A stretch of 64,000 nucleotides of DNA from CAVYXZ01 sp965223835 (GTDB lineage Bacteria > Chloroflexota > Anaerolineae > Aggregatilineales > Phototrophicaceae): assembly GCA_965223835.1 (NCBI GenBank), contig CBDCXQ010000001.1, positions 5,270,001 through 5,334,000 on the forward strand, in the 5' to 3' direction. The notes beneath the pieces are model-generated. The model saw only the letters and a program-made list of their open reading frames with translations. It did not search any database and was not told the origin of the DNA. Made by a program: the position numbers and the translations under genes. Positions 35,576 through 44,865 of the stretch are shown here, piece after piece. The first letter of the stretch is position 1. Each line of letters starts with the position of its first letter.

Positions 35576-36673
35576 ATGGCAAGCAAACTGAAATTAGGAC
35601 TGGTGGGGGCGGATGCCGCTGGCAGGAGCTGGGGACCAGTTTCTCATATTCCAGCATTGCGTGAAATAGAACAAATTGAATTGGCTGCACTCTGCACCAG
35701 TCGTCCCGAATCGGCTGCCGCTGCTGGTGAAGCATTTGGTATAGATCGTGCCTATCATGATGTAAATGAACTGGTGGCTCAACCCGACATCGACATTATT
35801 GCCGCTGTTGTAAATATACCGAGCCACTATCAAGTCGTGATGGCAACGCTAAATGCTGGTAAGCATGTCTATTGTGAGTGGCCGCTTGGTGCTAGCCTTG
35901 CCGAAACAGCAGCGATGGCAGCACTTGCACACACCAAAGGTGTCGTCACCGCAATTGGGCTTCAAGGGCGTCACGACCCGTCCCTCACCTACATCAAAGC
36001 GTTGTGTGATGAAGGCTGGTTAGGCAACATACATTCCATTCAGATGACATTTCTTGGAACGAGCGCCCCTGAACGCTCATCTCGGAAGGAATACGAGCGA
36101 GAGATTCGACGAGGTGCCCACTTGATGACAATCGTTGGTGGTCACACGCTTGATTACATAGCTTATTGCTTTGGGTCACTGGCTGAGGTTTCGGCAAAGG
36201 TGGCAACACGAGTGAAGCAGTTACGGATGACTGAAACTGGTGAGATGGTTGATGCAGAGGCCGCTGATAACGTCCTTATCAACGGCGTGCTCACCAATGG
36301 TGCACTTCTTTCTTACCAGTTATCGGCTGTTCCATTTCATGCAGACGGGTGGCGGATGGCTGTTTATGGTAGTAAGGGAACTATCATCGCAACGACCGCG
36401 GGCCTGCCCCAGATCACGCCCATCAAGCTGGTTGGTGCTCAGGGTAGCGAACCACTCATGGAATTAAAGGTTCCCAAACACCTGCGATTTGTGCCCCCGA
36501 CAGTACCATTTGGTCCACCACAGAACGTGGCACAGGCTTATGTGCGCATGGCAGAAGCGATTCAAGCAGGAAAACCATTTGCCCCCAGCTTTGAGGATGC
36601 GTTAGAGGTGCACAGGCTTCTCGAAGCGATCCAGAAATCTTCGGACGAAGGTCGCGTTGTCAAGTTAGTCTAG
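35576..36673 (+). CDS. Gfo/Idh/MocA-family oxidoreductase, Gal80-like
   Basis: The N-terminal Rossmann fold has GLVGADAAGRSWG, and the usual EKP motif is replaced by EWPLG, as in Gal80-like members. The C-terminal domain follows the Gfo/Idh fold. These enzymes oxidise or reduce sugars and related compounds with NAD(P). The substrate is not identifiable. The cluster with nitrilase, MarR and cupin suggests an inducible catabolic unit that may have been acquired as a block. Confidence 0.85.
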   Translation: MASKLKLGLVGADAAGRSWGPVSHIPALREIEQIELAALCTSRPESAAAAGEAFGIDRAYHDVNELVAQPDIDIIAAVVNIPSHYQVVMATLNAGKHVYCEWPLGASLAETAAMAALAHTKGVVTAIGLQGRHDPSLTYIKALCDEGWLGNIHSIQMTFLGTSAPERSSRKEYEREIRRGAHLMTIVGGHTLDYIAYCFGSLAEVSAKVATRVKQLRMTETGEMVDAEAADNVLINGVLTNGALLSYQLSAVPFHADGWRMAVYGSKGTIIATTAGLPQITPIKLVGAQGSEPLMELKVPKHLRFVPPTVPFGPPQNVAQAYVRMAEAIQAGKPFAPSFEDALEVHRLLEAIQKSSDEGRVVKLV

Positions 36674-36937
36674 TGCAGTATTGAGAACTTGATAACCTGC
36701 TCACATGGGTAGTTTCCGGTAAATATAGCAATCAGAATATCCGTTCAAATCCAATCTCCCTTATCACCTTGCCTGGACGCGCCGCTGCATCATCCTTTTC
36801 CACGACATCAAGAGCTACCACCTGGAATACAGCGTCGATTTTCTTAATAATCTAATAGTGTGCAAAGCGCAGTGATTGCGGTAACATCATCAGGTGCATT
36901 TTAAGGTTCCATTAAGCAAATGAGGAGGTATTAGCGC

Positions 36938-38029
36938 GTGTTCAATAAACGTATCGCACTCGCCCTGGCTTTACTGGTATTGCTGATCGGCATCCTGCCG
37001 GTTGCGGCCCAGGATCCGCTGATCGATTCAGTTTGTCTCGTAACGGATGTGGGTAAAGTCAATGACGGCACCTTTAACCAGTTCGCGTTTGAGGGCATGG
37101 TAGCGGCAGCCGAAGATTTTGATCTGGAATCGACCTTTATCGAAACCACCGCCCCCACCGACTATGAAGCCAACATCCAACGCTGCATCGACTCGGAATT
37201 CGATTCGGTAATTACCGTCGGCTTCCTTTTGACGGATGCCACGCTGGCCGCCGCTGAGGCCAACCCGGACGTCTATTTTATGGGCATTGATCAGGGTTTT
37301 GCCGAAGCGCCAGAAAATCTGGTCGGCATCCAGTTCCGTGAAGATCAGTCCGGCTTTCTCGCCGGGGCGCTGGCTGGGCTATTGAGCGAATCGGGCACTG
37401 TTGGCGGCGTCTACGGGATTCCCGTTCCTGCCGTTGTGAAATTCCGCAATGGCTTCGAGCAGGGCGCGAAATATGTCAACCCGGACATCTCGGTCCTCGG
37501 CGTTTACATTGATAGCTTCGTTGACTCAGCGCGCGGTGCAGAAACCGCCCTCCAATTGATTGACGAAGGGGCCGACGTAATTTTTGGTGCCGGTGGTCAG
37601 ACGGGTTCCGGTGGCATTTTGGAAGCCGCCGCCCAGGGTGTCTACGTCATCGGCGTGGACCAGGACGAATACTTCTCAACCTTTGGCGGTGGTGAAACCC
37701 CCGGTGCCGAATTCCTGGCTTCCAGCGCGGTGAAACGTGTTGACCAGGGTGTTTACCTGTCGCTTGAATCACTGGTCAACGGTGATGCTGAAGGCTTCTA
37801 CGATGAAGATGGCGGACGCGCTTTCTCGGCGGAAAATGAAGGCGTTGGCTTTGCGCCGCCGCACGATTCGGACGTTTCAGATGAGGTCATTGCTGAGCTG
37901 GAAGCGATTTATGCCGGGTTACAGGATGGCAGCATCGAAACCGGTGTAGACCCCGACACGGGCGACCTGCTGGACATGATGGACGAAGATATGGAAGAAC
38001 CGGCTGAGACGGAAGAACCCAGCGAATAA
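36938..38029 (+). CDS. BMP-family (PnrA-like) ABC transporter substrate-binding protein
   Basis: A signal peptide (ending PVAAQD) leads into a BMP-type binding domain: VCLVTDVGKVNDGTFNQ, then DFDSVITVGF, FMGIDQGF, REDQSGFLAGALAG and GVDQDEYFST. The family binds purine nucleosides and related ligands. The GTG start has a perfect AGGAGG upstream. There is no lipobox Cys. The ATPase and permeases of the transporter are not adjacent here; a terminator follows directly. Confidence 0.9.
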   Translation: MFNKRIALALALLVLLIGILPVAAQDPLIDSVCLVTDVGKVNDGTFNQFAFEGMVAAAEDFDLESTFIETTAPTDYEANIQRCIDSEFDSVITVGFLLTDATLAAAEANPDVYFMGIDQGFAEAPENLVGIQFREDQSGFLAGALAGLLSESGTVGGVYGIPVPAVVKFRNGFEQGAKYVNPDISVLGVYIDSFVDSARGAETALQLIDEGADVIFGAGGQTGSGGILEAAAQGVYVIGVDQDEYFSTFGGGETPGAEFLASSAVKRVDQGVYLSLESLVNGDAEGFYDEDGGRAFSAENEGVGFAPPHDSDVSDEVIAELEAIYAGLQDGSIETGVDPDTGDLLDMMDEDMEEPAETEEPSE

Positions 38030-38075
38030 ACGCTTCGAGACCCACACATTGAGTCTCGAATATCAGATTATAGCG

Positions 38076-38103
38076 AAAGGTCGGGGACTCCCCGGCCTTT
38101 TTT
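38076..38103 (+). terminator. Terminator of the BMP gene
   Basis: AAAGGTCGGGG pairs with CCCCGGCCTTT around a three-base ACT loop, followed by a T-run. It lies 47 bases after the stop. Confidence 0.9.
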
Positions 38104-38255
38104 GTACCCGGCAAATTGCCTCGCTCAGCATCCACTTCATCGTTGCGTTTGGCAATGGCCCCATTAGAATCATCTGATTAATTGAACCAAACCGCATATT
38201 TTGCAGTAAAATGTTATTAGGATCGAACACCCCAAGTGATAGTCTGGAAATAGTC

Positions 38256-39530
38256 ATGCGCACATTAAAATTGACCTCGTTTTTATTGGTATTCCTCATC
38301 ACAGCCTTACCAGCAGCGGCCCAAATCGAGCCAGGACAGGCACAACCAGCGGGTGCAGCAGTCGTACTTCCCAACATTCTCCAACGAGCCAATGACGCGG
38401 CTACCAGCGGCAATCTGGAGCAGGCTCTCATTGATTACAGCCTGTTTATCCTGCTGAACCCCACTTTCAGTGAAGGCTATTTCAGCCGTTCGCTGACCTA
38501 TCAAGCGCTGGGTGATGACCGCCAGGCGTTACAGGACCTGGACCGCGCCTTGTCCTTTACCATGACCGACCCGCAATACACCGCCGCCGTCCTCTTCAAC
38601 CGGGCGCAGCTTCACGTGGAAGCCAATAATCTCGATTCCGCTTTGGCCGACCTGGATAACTCCATCGCCGCCTATGACCGGGCAATCGACAGCCTGAACT
38701 TGCGTGCCCGCATCCATTTGTTTCAGGAAGACCTGGACCTGGCTCTGGCGGACTACAACACATTAGTTGAACTGGTTCCCGAAGAACCTACGTTTCTCAT
38801 TCAACGCGCCTTTATCCAGGTGCAGGAAGGGGAATTTGAGGCGGCGTTGAGCGACTATTCGCGGGCCATCACCCTGAATCCAGATAATGCCCAGCCTTAT
38901 CTTGAGCGCGGTTTTATTCTGGCGCAAACCGGCGACTTCGCTAGTGCCCTGGTGGATTACAACCGGGCGATTGAATTGAACCCGGATGACGACTCGTTTT
39001 ACATGGAACGTGCCCTGTTGCACCGTGCCCAAAATAACAGCCGCGATGCCCTGTCAGATATGGACAGTGCTATTGAACTCAACCCCCAAAATAGCAGCTA
39101 TTATCTGGTGCGGGGCACCCTGAATGCCTCGGTGGAGAATGTCACCGAAGCGGCAGGGGATTACCTGGCGTGGATGGTGCTCAACCGCACCCAGTCCTAT
39201 GCAGCGCCGGAGCCGGTGACGGATAGTCAGGCCTTCACGGTTGAAATGGAGGCTGGCTGGGTTTACCAGATTCCGTTTACGGCATCTGCCGGGCAGACCA
39301 TCAATATCGCGGCGAACGGCAGCCCCGGCGAACCACCGGTTGATCCCCTGTTGGTGATTCTGGATACTGGTGGCGATCCATTGGTCGGCGATGATGATAG
39401 TGGCGAAAATATGAACGCCGCCATCCTGGATTACACCATTCCAGCGGATGGTGAATATACCCTGTTAGTTGGTCATGCCGCCGGTGGTGGCGTGGGCAAC
39501 ATCAATGTACTGGTTGACCTGGGCGAGTAG
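38256..39530 (+). CDS. Exported TPR protein with C-terminal PPC-like domain
   Basis: A signal peptide (ending PAAAQ) is followed by about eight TPR units (for example ALSDYSRAITLNPDNAQPYLERG). The C-terminal beta domain resembles bacterial pre-peptidase C-terminal domains (VYQIPFTASAGQTINIA ... DYTIPADGEYTLLVGH). It is probably an extracytoplasmic scaffold. The ATG at 38256 is used; an in-frame start at 38211 gives no signal peptide at the N-terminus. Confidence 0.88.
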   Translation: MRTLKLTSFLLVFLITALPAAAQIEPGQAQPAGAAVVLPNILQRANDAATSGNLEQALIDYSLFILLNPTFSEGYFSRSLTYQALGDDRQALQDLDRALSFTMTDPQYTAAVLFNRAQLHVEANNLDSALADLDNSIAAYDRAIDSLNLRARIHLFQEDLDLALADYNTLVELVPEEPTFLIQRAFIQVQEGEFEAALSDYSRAITLNPDNAQPYLERGFILAQTGDFASALVDYNRAIELNPDDDSFYMERALLHRAQNNSRDALSDMDSAIELNPQNSSYYLVRGTLNASVENVTEAAGDYLAWMVLNRTQSYAAPEPVTDSQAFTVEMEAGWVYQIPFTASAGQTINIAANGSPGEPPVDPLLVILDTGGDPLVGDDDSGENMNAAILDYTIPADGEYTLLVGHAAGGGVGNINVLVDLGE

Positions 39531-39533
39531 GTT

Positions 39534-40457
39534 TTAATTAACACCTTCAACCGCATAATAGTCGTTGGCCCAGCGCATCAAAATGTGAAACGCCGCCGCA
39601 CCCGCAAACCCATCATAGCGCTGGAGGGTTGTCTTGACACGCTGGGGCGACGCCCGACCTGCTTCATCGTAAAAATAATGATTGATCGCAGCTTGCAAGG
39701 CGACATCGTTTTCAGCCGCCGCGACATAATCGCCCGTTGTACGTATCGTAGCCCAGGTTGCGGTCCAGGGACCGACCCCTTTGATTTGTAGCAAGGTTTG
39801 CCGCACACTGGCCGGGGAAGTTGCTTCCGGCAGGTAAAAATCTAACGTATCGGCAACAACCTGTTGCGCACTATCAATGATGACCTGCATCCGCCGCCGC
39901 GTAATCTTCAAGGGCAGTAAATCCTCAACACTCGCCGCCGCTATTTGCGCTGGTCGTGGAAACGTATAATAGGGCGTCCCCGCATAGTCGATATGATTAT
40001 TGGCCCAGCGAATCAACCAGTGTTCGGCCCGTTTTGCCAGCTTGAGCGCGATCTGTTGCTCGATAATCACCGTGATGAGCGCCTCAAACAGGCTGGCGGC
40101 CCGCACCGGCTTGAAGCCATACAATGGCTCGATAACCGACCAAAGTGGTTTATCCTGCCGTGCTCGATCATAAAAGGGTTGAAGGTTTAGATCGGCATTG
40201 AGCATGTGCTGCATTCGCTGCAACAGCACATCATCGGCGATTGGTCCGGTGGCAGCGACCCGGTAGACGGACAATTGTGGTTGGCTGATACTCCCCTGGT
40301 TAACGATTCGCACCAGCGTCCTGCGGTCACCGAAGTCCAGTGCCCGCCAATATTCGCCGTCCTGGGCAATGTCTAACACGCCACTGAGCCACATCAGTCG
40401 AACCGATAGATCAAAATCATAGGGCGCAAGCGGGTAAAGTTGGCCGATGTACTTCAA
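39534..40457 (-). CDS. AlkA-like DNA-3-methyladenine glycosylase
   Basis: The helix-hairpin-helix and catalytic region reads LLQIKGVGPWTATWATIR, with the catalytic Asp a little later in ENDVALQ, as in AlkA-type enzymes that excise alkylated bases. The N-terminal beta domain is also present (SVRLMWLSGVLDIAQ ...). At 307 residues it has normal length. Translation appears to start at TTG at 40457, with GGGA upstream. It converges on the TPR/PPC gene with three bases between. Confidence 0.88.
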   Translation of the reverse strand: MKYIGQLYPLAPYDFDLSVRLMWLSGVLDIAQDGEYWRALDFGDRRTLVRIVNQGSISQPQLSVYRVAATGPIADDVLLQRMQHMLNADLNLQPFYDRARQDKPLWSVIEPLYGFKPVRAASLFEALITVIIEQQIALKLAKRAEHWLIRWANNHIDYAGTPYYTFPRPAQIAAASVEDLLPLKITRRRMQVIIDSAQQVVADTLDFYLPEATSPASVRQTLLQIKGVGPWTATWATIRTTGDYVAAAENDVALQAAINHYFYDEAGRASPQRVKTTLQRYDGFAGAAAFHILMRWANDYYAVEGVN

Positions 40458-40660
40458 TTATATTTCCCGTGATTGAATTACTGGCAAACGCACACAGATT
40501 AACTGGCACGTCGGTTTCTCTTTATAAACAGGGCGCACACCCCGGTACGCCCACACAGTTATTAACTGACCTTACGCACCTTGTGCTTGTAGGCAGTGGG
40601 TTTACTGTTTGGGTACAAACTCGAGTGAATCTGCGTAACATCAATTATTACGTTTAGCAG

Positions 40661-41344
40661 CTAGAGGCTGTACGATCCGCCGGGGTCTAGGACGATGGGC
40701 TGGGCATCGGTTTCACTACTGACTCGGTTCGCCCATCCGGCGACATCCACCGCAATGACCGGGAACGTATTATAATGCATCGGCACGACCAGTCGCGGCT
40801 TGATAATATTCACCGCCTTAAGCGCGTCATCGGGTCCCATCGTAAAATTATCACCGATTGGCAGGAAAGCAATGTCGATCCCGGCTTCACCAATGAGCTT
40901 CATGTCAGAAAAAAGGGCCGTATCACCGGCAAAATAAATCCGTTCTTTACTGGGGGTTGTGAACAAAAAGCCATTGGGGTCGCCGCCATAAGTCCCGTCG
41001 GGGAATGAAGAACTGTGAAACGCGATGGTCTGCCGGGCATGAATAAAATCAAAGTCATAACCGCCACCGGTGTTCATCCCGTGTGATTCAACGCCCTGCT
41101 GCCCAGCCCATCCGGCGATCTCCGCGTTGGAGACTACTTTAGCGCCGGTACGCTGCGCAATCGCAATGGTATCGCCAACATGATCGCCGTGTGCATGGGT
41201 CAGGAAGACGATTTCAGCGGCCACCTCATCCGCACTCGCTGCGGCTAATGGATTGCCCGTCAGGAACGGATCCAGCAGAAAATCATGTCCTTCAACTTTA
41301 AATGAAAATGCCGAATGGCCTAGCCATTTAAACTCGATGCTCAT
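40661..41344 (-). CDS. UPF0173-type metal-dependent hydrolase (metallo-beta-lactamase fold)
   Basis: The motif THAHGDHVGD gives the zinc ligands, and further His/Asp residues lie in YFAGDTALFSDM and PMHYNTF. The protein is 227 residues from the ATG at 41344, chosen because GGGAG lies upstream; a frame start at 41362 has no support. The UPF0173 family (YtkL-like) is widespread, with unclear substrate. Confidence 0.9.
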   Translation of the reverse strand: MSIEFKWLGHSAFSFKVEGHDFLLDPFLTGNPLAAASADEVAAEIVFLTHAHGDHVGDTIAIAQRTGAKVVSNAEIAGWAGQQGVESHGMNTGGGYDFDFIHARQTIAFHSSSFPDGTYGGDPNGFLFTTPSKERIYFAGDTALFSDMKLIGEAGIDIAFLPIGDNFTMGPDDALKAVNIIKPRLVVPMHYNTFPVIAVDVAGWANRVSSETDAQPIVLDPGGSYSL

Positions 41345-41399
41345 TGATGCTTGCTCCCTCATTGTACGTTCGCCGTCTTTATGTTTAGCTTATATTACA

Positions 41400-42635
41400 T
41401 TATTTCGCCAGTGGTAACGCTAAAGTTATGGTGGTGCCCTGGCCTAACCCCGGACTGCTGGCCCAAATGCGACCACCATTGGCAGTTATCAAGGCGCGGG
41501 CAATACTCAAGCCGATGCCCATCCCACCATGTCGCCGCGTCATATAAGCTTCGACCTGATAGAAATCGTCGAAGATGCGTTCTAAATGGTCGGAGGCAAC
41601 ACCAACCCCATTGTCGGTGACACTAAGCCTGACCACACAGGGTTCGGACTGGTCACACTCAATTGTGATATGGCCGCCGTCCGGCGTAAAGCGAATCGCG
41701 TTATTCAGCACATTGGTTATCGCCATGCCCACTCGAATGGGATCGACATAAACGGTCAAGTCGGGCGGTGGATGTACCACAACCAGTTTATGGCTTTTGG
41801 TTTCGCCCAATGATCGCATGTCCGTCAACACATCGTCCAGCAGTTTTGCCAGCCGAATTGGCTCCTGTTTGATTTCGGCCTCGCCCTGTTTGAGATAACG
41901 CAGATTGGTCATGTCCTCGATGATGCGTCGCAGTTGTAAGGCGCTGTTCATCACTTTTCCGGCGTGTTCGTGGACCTGATTGTCGGCACTGTTTTTGAGA
42001 AAACTGGCGTACCCCAGAATCACGGCGAGTGGTGTTCGCAACTCGTGTGACGCGATGGCGATAAAGTCGTTTTTGAGGTTATCCAGTTCGCTGAGTTCAC
42101 GGTTGGCTTTTTTGAGTTTTTCAACCAGTTGGGCCGACTCAATCGCTACCGCTGCCTGGGCCGCTAAAATCGATAAATAGGTACGGTCCTCCTCGGTCCA
42201 GGGCAGTGACCGCTTGTTTAGCACTTCCAGTACACCAATCGAACTTTCCCTGGCGGTCAGGGGCACGCCTAAAATCGAGCGAGTTTGGAAGCCGCTGGAT
42301 GAATCGAGCTTGGTATAATGACGCGGGTCATGATGTGCATCATCAACTTGAAGCACCTGTAACGTTCGGAGAACTTCCCCGGCAATGCTTCCTTGTAACG
42401 GTACCGTACGCCCGACCAGATTCAAGTCCGCTGAAGCAGTCGTGGTTGCCGCAATGTAAAGTTCGTCACGGGTATCATCCCACAATAAAACCGACGCCGC
42501 CTCACTATCAGTAATCTCAGCCGCCGCATCCATCAAATATTCGAGGAGCGGTTTTAGTTGCAACGTCGAGTTTAAGATCGCGCTAATTTCAGCCAATTTG
42601 GTCAGATTAGCGACTTTTCGCTCAAGTATTTCCAT
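41400..42635 (-). CDS. Soluble GAF-domain sensor histidine kinase
   Basis: A GAF domain (about residues 20-165) precedes HisKA and HATPase domains. The H-box SHELRTP, N-box NVLNNAIRF, G1 DNGVGV and G2 GMGIGLSI are intact. There is no membrane segment, so it senses a cytoplasmic ligand or state through GAF. GGGAGG precedes the ATG. No response regulator lies next to it; the atypical regulator at 27886 is distant. It borders the DnaA-box-rich gap. Confidence 0.92.
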   Translation of the reverse strand: MEILERKVANLTKLAEISAILNSTLQLKPLLEYLMDAAAEITDSEAASVLLWDDTRDELYIAATTTASADLNLVGRTVPLQGSIAGEVLRTLQVLQVDDAHHDPRHYTKLDSSSGFQTRSILGVPLTARESSIGVLEVLNKRSLPWTEEDRTYLSILAAQAAVAIESAQLVEKLKKANRELSELDNLKNDFIAIASHELRTPLAVILGYASFLKNSADNQVHEHAGKVMNSALQLRRIIEDMTNLRYLKQGEAEIKQEPIRLAKLLDDVLTDMRSLGETKSHKLVVVHPPPDLTVYVDPIRVGMAITNVLNNAIRFTPDGGHITIECDQSEPCVVRLSVTDNGVGVASDHLERIFDDFYQVEAYMTRRHGGMGIGLSIARALITANGGRIWASSPGLGQGTTITLALPLAK

Positions 42636-42906
42636 ACATTAAACCTCCCATGTTTTAGTTTAACAGCGACTGGGATTTCAGAGCGTAAACGATCGTTGCC
42701 AGCACCCAATGCAATACCTTCCTGCATAGTCACTGGAGATTGCGATTTTATGCAGGAGTCTTTGTTCAAAGATCATTTTTATAAGATAGTCGTATTAGTA
42801 GGGGCTGTCGAAACTGTCGAAAACTCTGTAATGTCTAACGCAATGTGGGATTTATTTCCCAACCTCTCAGGTTTATAACGCAAAATAACCCCAACTTAAC
42901 CCAACT

Positions 42907-43210
42907 GGGGATAAGTGGTTGGGTTATGCGGGAAAAAAGTTATGCACAGGGACGTGTCGATAAGTACCAGATGTTATACACAGTTTGAACAGCTTGTCTT
43001 TTCTAACCTGTCGATAACCTGAGTTTTGCACAGATAACCCAAGAGTTTTGCACAGCCATGCACAGCTTTGGGATAAGTTATGCACAGGTTATGCACAGGT
43101 TGATTGGGATAACTGTTCAAAACTTCTGGGATAATTGGGAAAACTGGCGCACTTTAGCCCCGCTTTTGGGTTATATTAGCGGTCAATTGGGATAAGTATT
43201 TGGGATAAGA
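42907..43210. other. Cluster of DnaA-box-like motifs (candidate replication origin or DnaA-titration site)
   Basis: In a 616-base gene-free gap, four TTATRCACA boxes lie on one strand at 42940, 42974 (TTATACACA), 43078 and 43089. Two TTTTGCACA near-matches lie at 43024 and 43046, and CCATGCACA at 43056. GGGATAA, the complement of TTATCCC, recurs at least six times (for example near 42908, 43070, 43106, 43129, 43190 and 43202). TTATNCACA is the DnaA consensus. The rest of the gap (42636-42906, 43211-43251) shows no gene. dnaA and dnaN are not in the window. Confidence 0.65.
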
Positions 43211-43251
43211 TCTGGTGCCTTGATACTTGTGACGGCGATGATAACACGGTG

Positions 43252-43776
43252 TTATCCTGGATCAGCATCGCCGGTCAATGGCGTCCAGGGCGTGCGGCGC
43301 GGTAGCCAGCGGGGGACATGCTGCTTATAGTTACGGTAGTCATCACCAAATCGTCGTTCGAGGCCCGGCTCTTCGGATAGCGGGATATAAATCATGTTAC
43401 CCACGATGAACAGCAGGCTCCAGCCCGCCAGTGTCCACGAGCCACTTAACAACCCTTCAGCTATCAAGATGGCGCAAACGCCGCTAATCATTGGATTGCG
43501 GACATAGCGATAGCTACCCACCACGACCAATCGTGTGGTCGCATCCCAGGGGGCAAGGGTGCCCTTGCCAACCGCCATAAACAGCCGAATCGTGCTGATG
43601 ATTAACCAAAGACCGCCCCCTGCCAACACCAGCGCGACCATGAGTAACGCTAAATTAGAGGGAAGCGCTGTTCCCCACAACAGATTGAACGATTGAGTCA
43701 AACCGAGTAACGACGCCGGAATAATCACAGTAACGGTAAACGGCAGTAAGAGAATCGCCCGTAGCTGCTTCGCCAT
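43252..43776 (-). CDS. Isoprenylcysteine carboxyl methyltransferase-like membrane protein
   Basis: Four to five membrane helices are followed by the C-terminal signature VGSYRYVRNPMISG and EEPGLERRFGDDYRNYKQHVPRWLP, which bind S-adenosylmethionine in the ICMT/PEMT-like family. Bacterial members methylate varied lipids or proteins, and the substrate is unknown. AGGAG lies nine bases before the ATG at 43776; another ATG at 43782 is too close to that element. Confidence 0.85.
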   Translation of the reverse strand: MAKQLRAILLLPFTVTVIIPASLLGLTQSFNLLWGTALPSNLALLMVALVLAGGGLWLIISTIRLFMAVGKGTLAPWDATTRLVVVGSYRYVRNPMISGVCAILIAEGLLSGSWTLAGWSLLFIVGNMIYIPLSEEPGLERRFGDDYRNYKQHVPRWLPRRTPWTPLTGDADPG

Positions 43777-43898
43777 CAGCATGCGCTCCTGGTTACATTT
43801 TCGCTCGATATTACCCCAGAGTCTGAGGGGTTCAATACCCCCACACGCCAATTCGCACTACAATGTAGAGGTGACAGAGTGCAACAGGAAGATTGTTG

Positions 43899-44711
43899 AT
43901 GCGTATATTGATTATGACCGATATGGAGGGTGTCAGCGGCATTGTCACCTGGGATCAGGTCACTGGCGGTGCGCCCCAATACGAGGCCGGGCGCGTGCTC
44001 TATACCGAAGAGATCAACGCGGCGGTGCGCGGGGCGAAAGCTGCCGGAGCAACCGAGATCGTCGTGGTGGATTGTCATGGCGCGGGTGGCGACTGGTCGT
44101 TCAATTCGCTGCTGCCGGAAATGCTGGACCCGGATTGTGAATGGGTGGCGCATCACCCCTGGTCGCGCTACACCGACATGCTTGAGACCGGCTGTGATGC
44201 CTGCCTGTTGGTCGGGATGCATGCCCGCAACAACACGCCTGATGGGGTTCTATGTCATACGATCTCGACAGTGCGCTGGCGTAATCTGTGGTTCAATGAT
44301 GATCTCGTCGGCGAGTGTGGCATCAACGCCGCCCTGTGTGGGCACTACGGTGTCCCCATCGCGCTGGTGACTGGCGACACCGCTGTCGTGCGGGAATGCC
44401 GCGAATACCTCGGCGCTGGTTTCACCGGCGTGGCGGTCAAACAGGGGCTGTCGCGTTACTCGGCCCGTCAGATCCCACCGGTTCGTGCCCGCCAGATGAT
44501 CGAGGCTGGTGCCAGCGAAGCATTGCAAAATCTGGACCGGATGCAGCCCTATGTACCGACATCACCGGTAACGCTAACGATTGAAGTAGATACCGTCGAT
44601 CAAGTGGCGGCGTTTAAGGGCCGGGCGGGGGTTGAAATCGTTGAGCCGCTCAAGGTGGTCAGCCACGCCGCTGATTGGCTCACCGCCTGGAATCAGGTTT
44701 GGCACTGGTAA
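43899..44711 (+). CDS. M55 D-aminopeptidase (DppA-like)
   Basis: Zinc-binding and family motifs appear in order: TDMEGVSG, VVDCHGAG, AHHPWSRY and LLVGMHARN, with VTGD further on. DppA is a self-compartmentalising D-aminopeptidase that hydrolyses D-Ala-containing peptides, a fit with cell-wall recycling. The start at 43899 has AGGAAG upstream. The length (270 residues) is normal. Confidence 0.9.
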   Translation: MRILIMTDMEGVSGIVTWDQVTGGAPQYEAGRVLYTEEINAAVRGAKAAGATEIVVVDCHGAGGDWSFNSLLPEMLDPDCEWVAHHPWSRYTDMLETGCDACLLVGMHARNNTPDGVLCHTISTVRWRNLWFNDDLVGECGINAALCGHYGVPIALVTGDTAVVRECREYLGAGFTGVAVKQGLSRYSARQIPPVRARQMIEAGASEALQNLDRMQPYVPTSPVTLTIEVDTVDQVAAFKGRAGVEIVEPLKVVSHAADWLTAWNQVWHW

Positions 44712-44865
44712 CGCTCAGGTGCTGAAAACCTGGTGCCGAGTACAGCGTGAATTTCCGGTCAACTGGCGCATCCAGTTCAGCCCCGTAGCGGGCTTACCAT
44801 CTTTTCAGATAGCCGGGCGGGTTTAACCCCCGTTAATAAACACGAATATGATTGAGGAGTATTTT

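Noticed and set aside
42907..43210. CRISPR array as the explanation for the repeated GGGATAA and TTATGCACA motifs
   Set aside because: Repeats are short, unevenly spaced and differ in orientation; no repeat-spacer structure and no cas genes are present.
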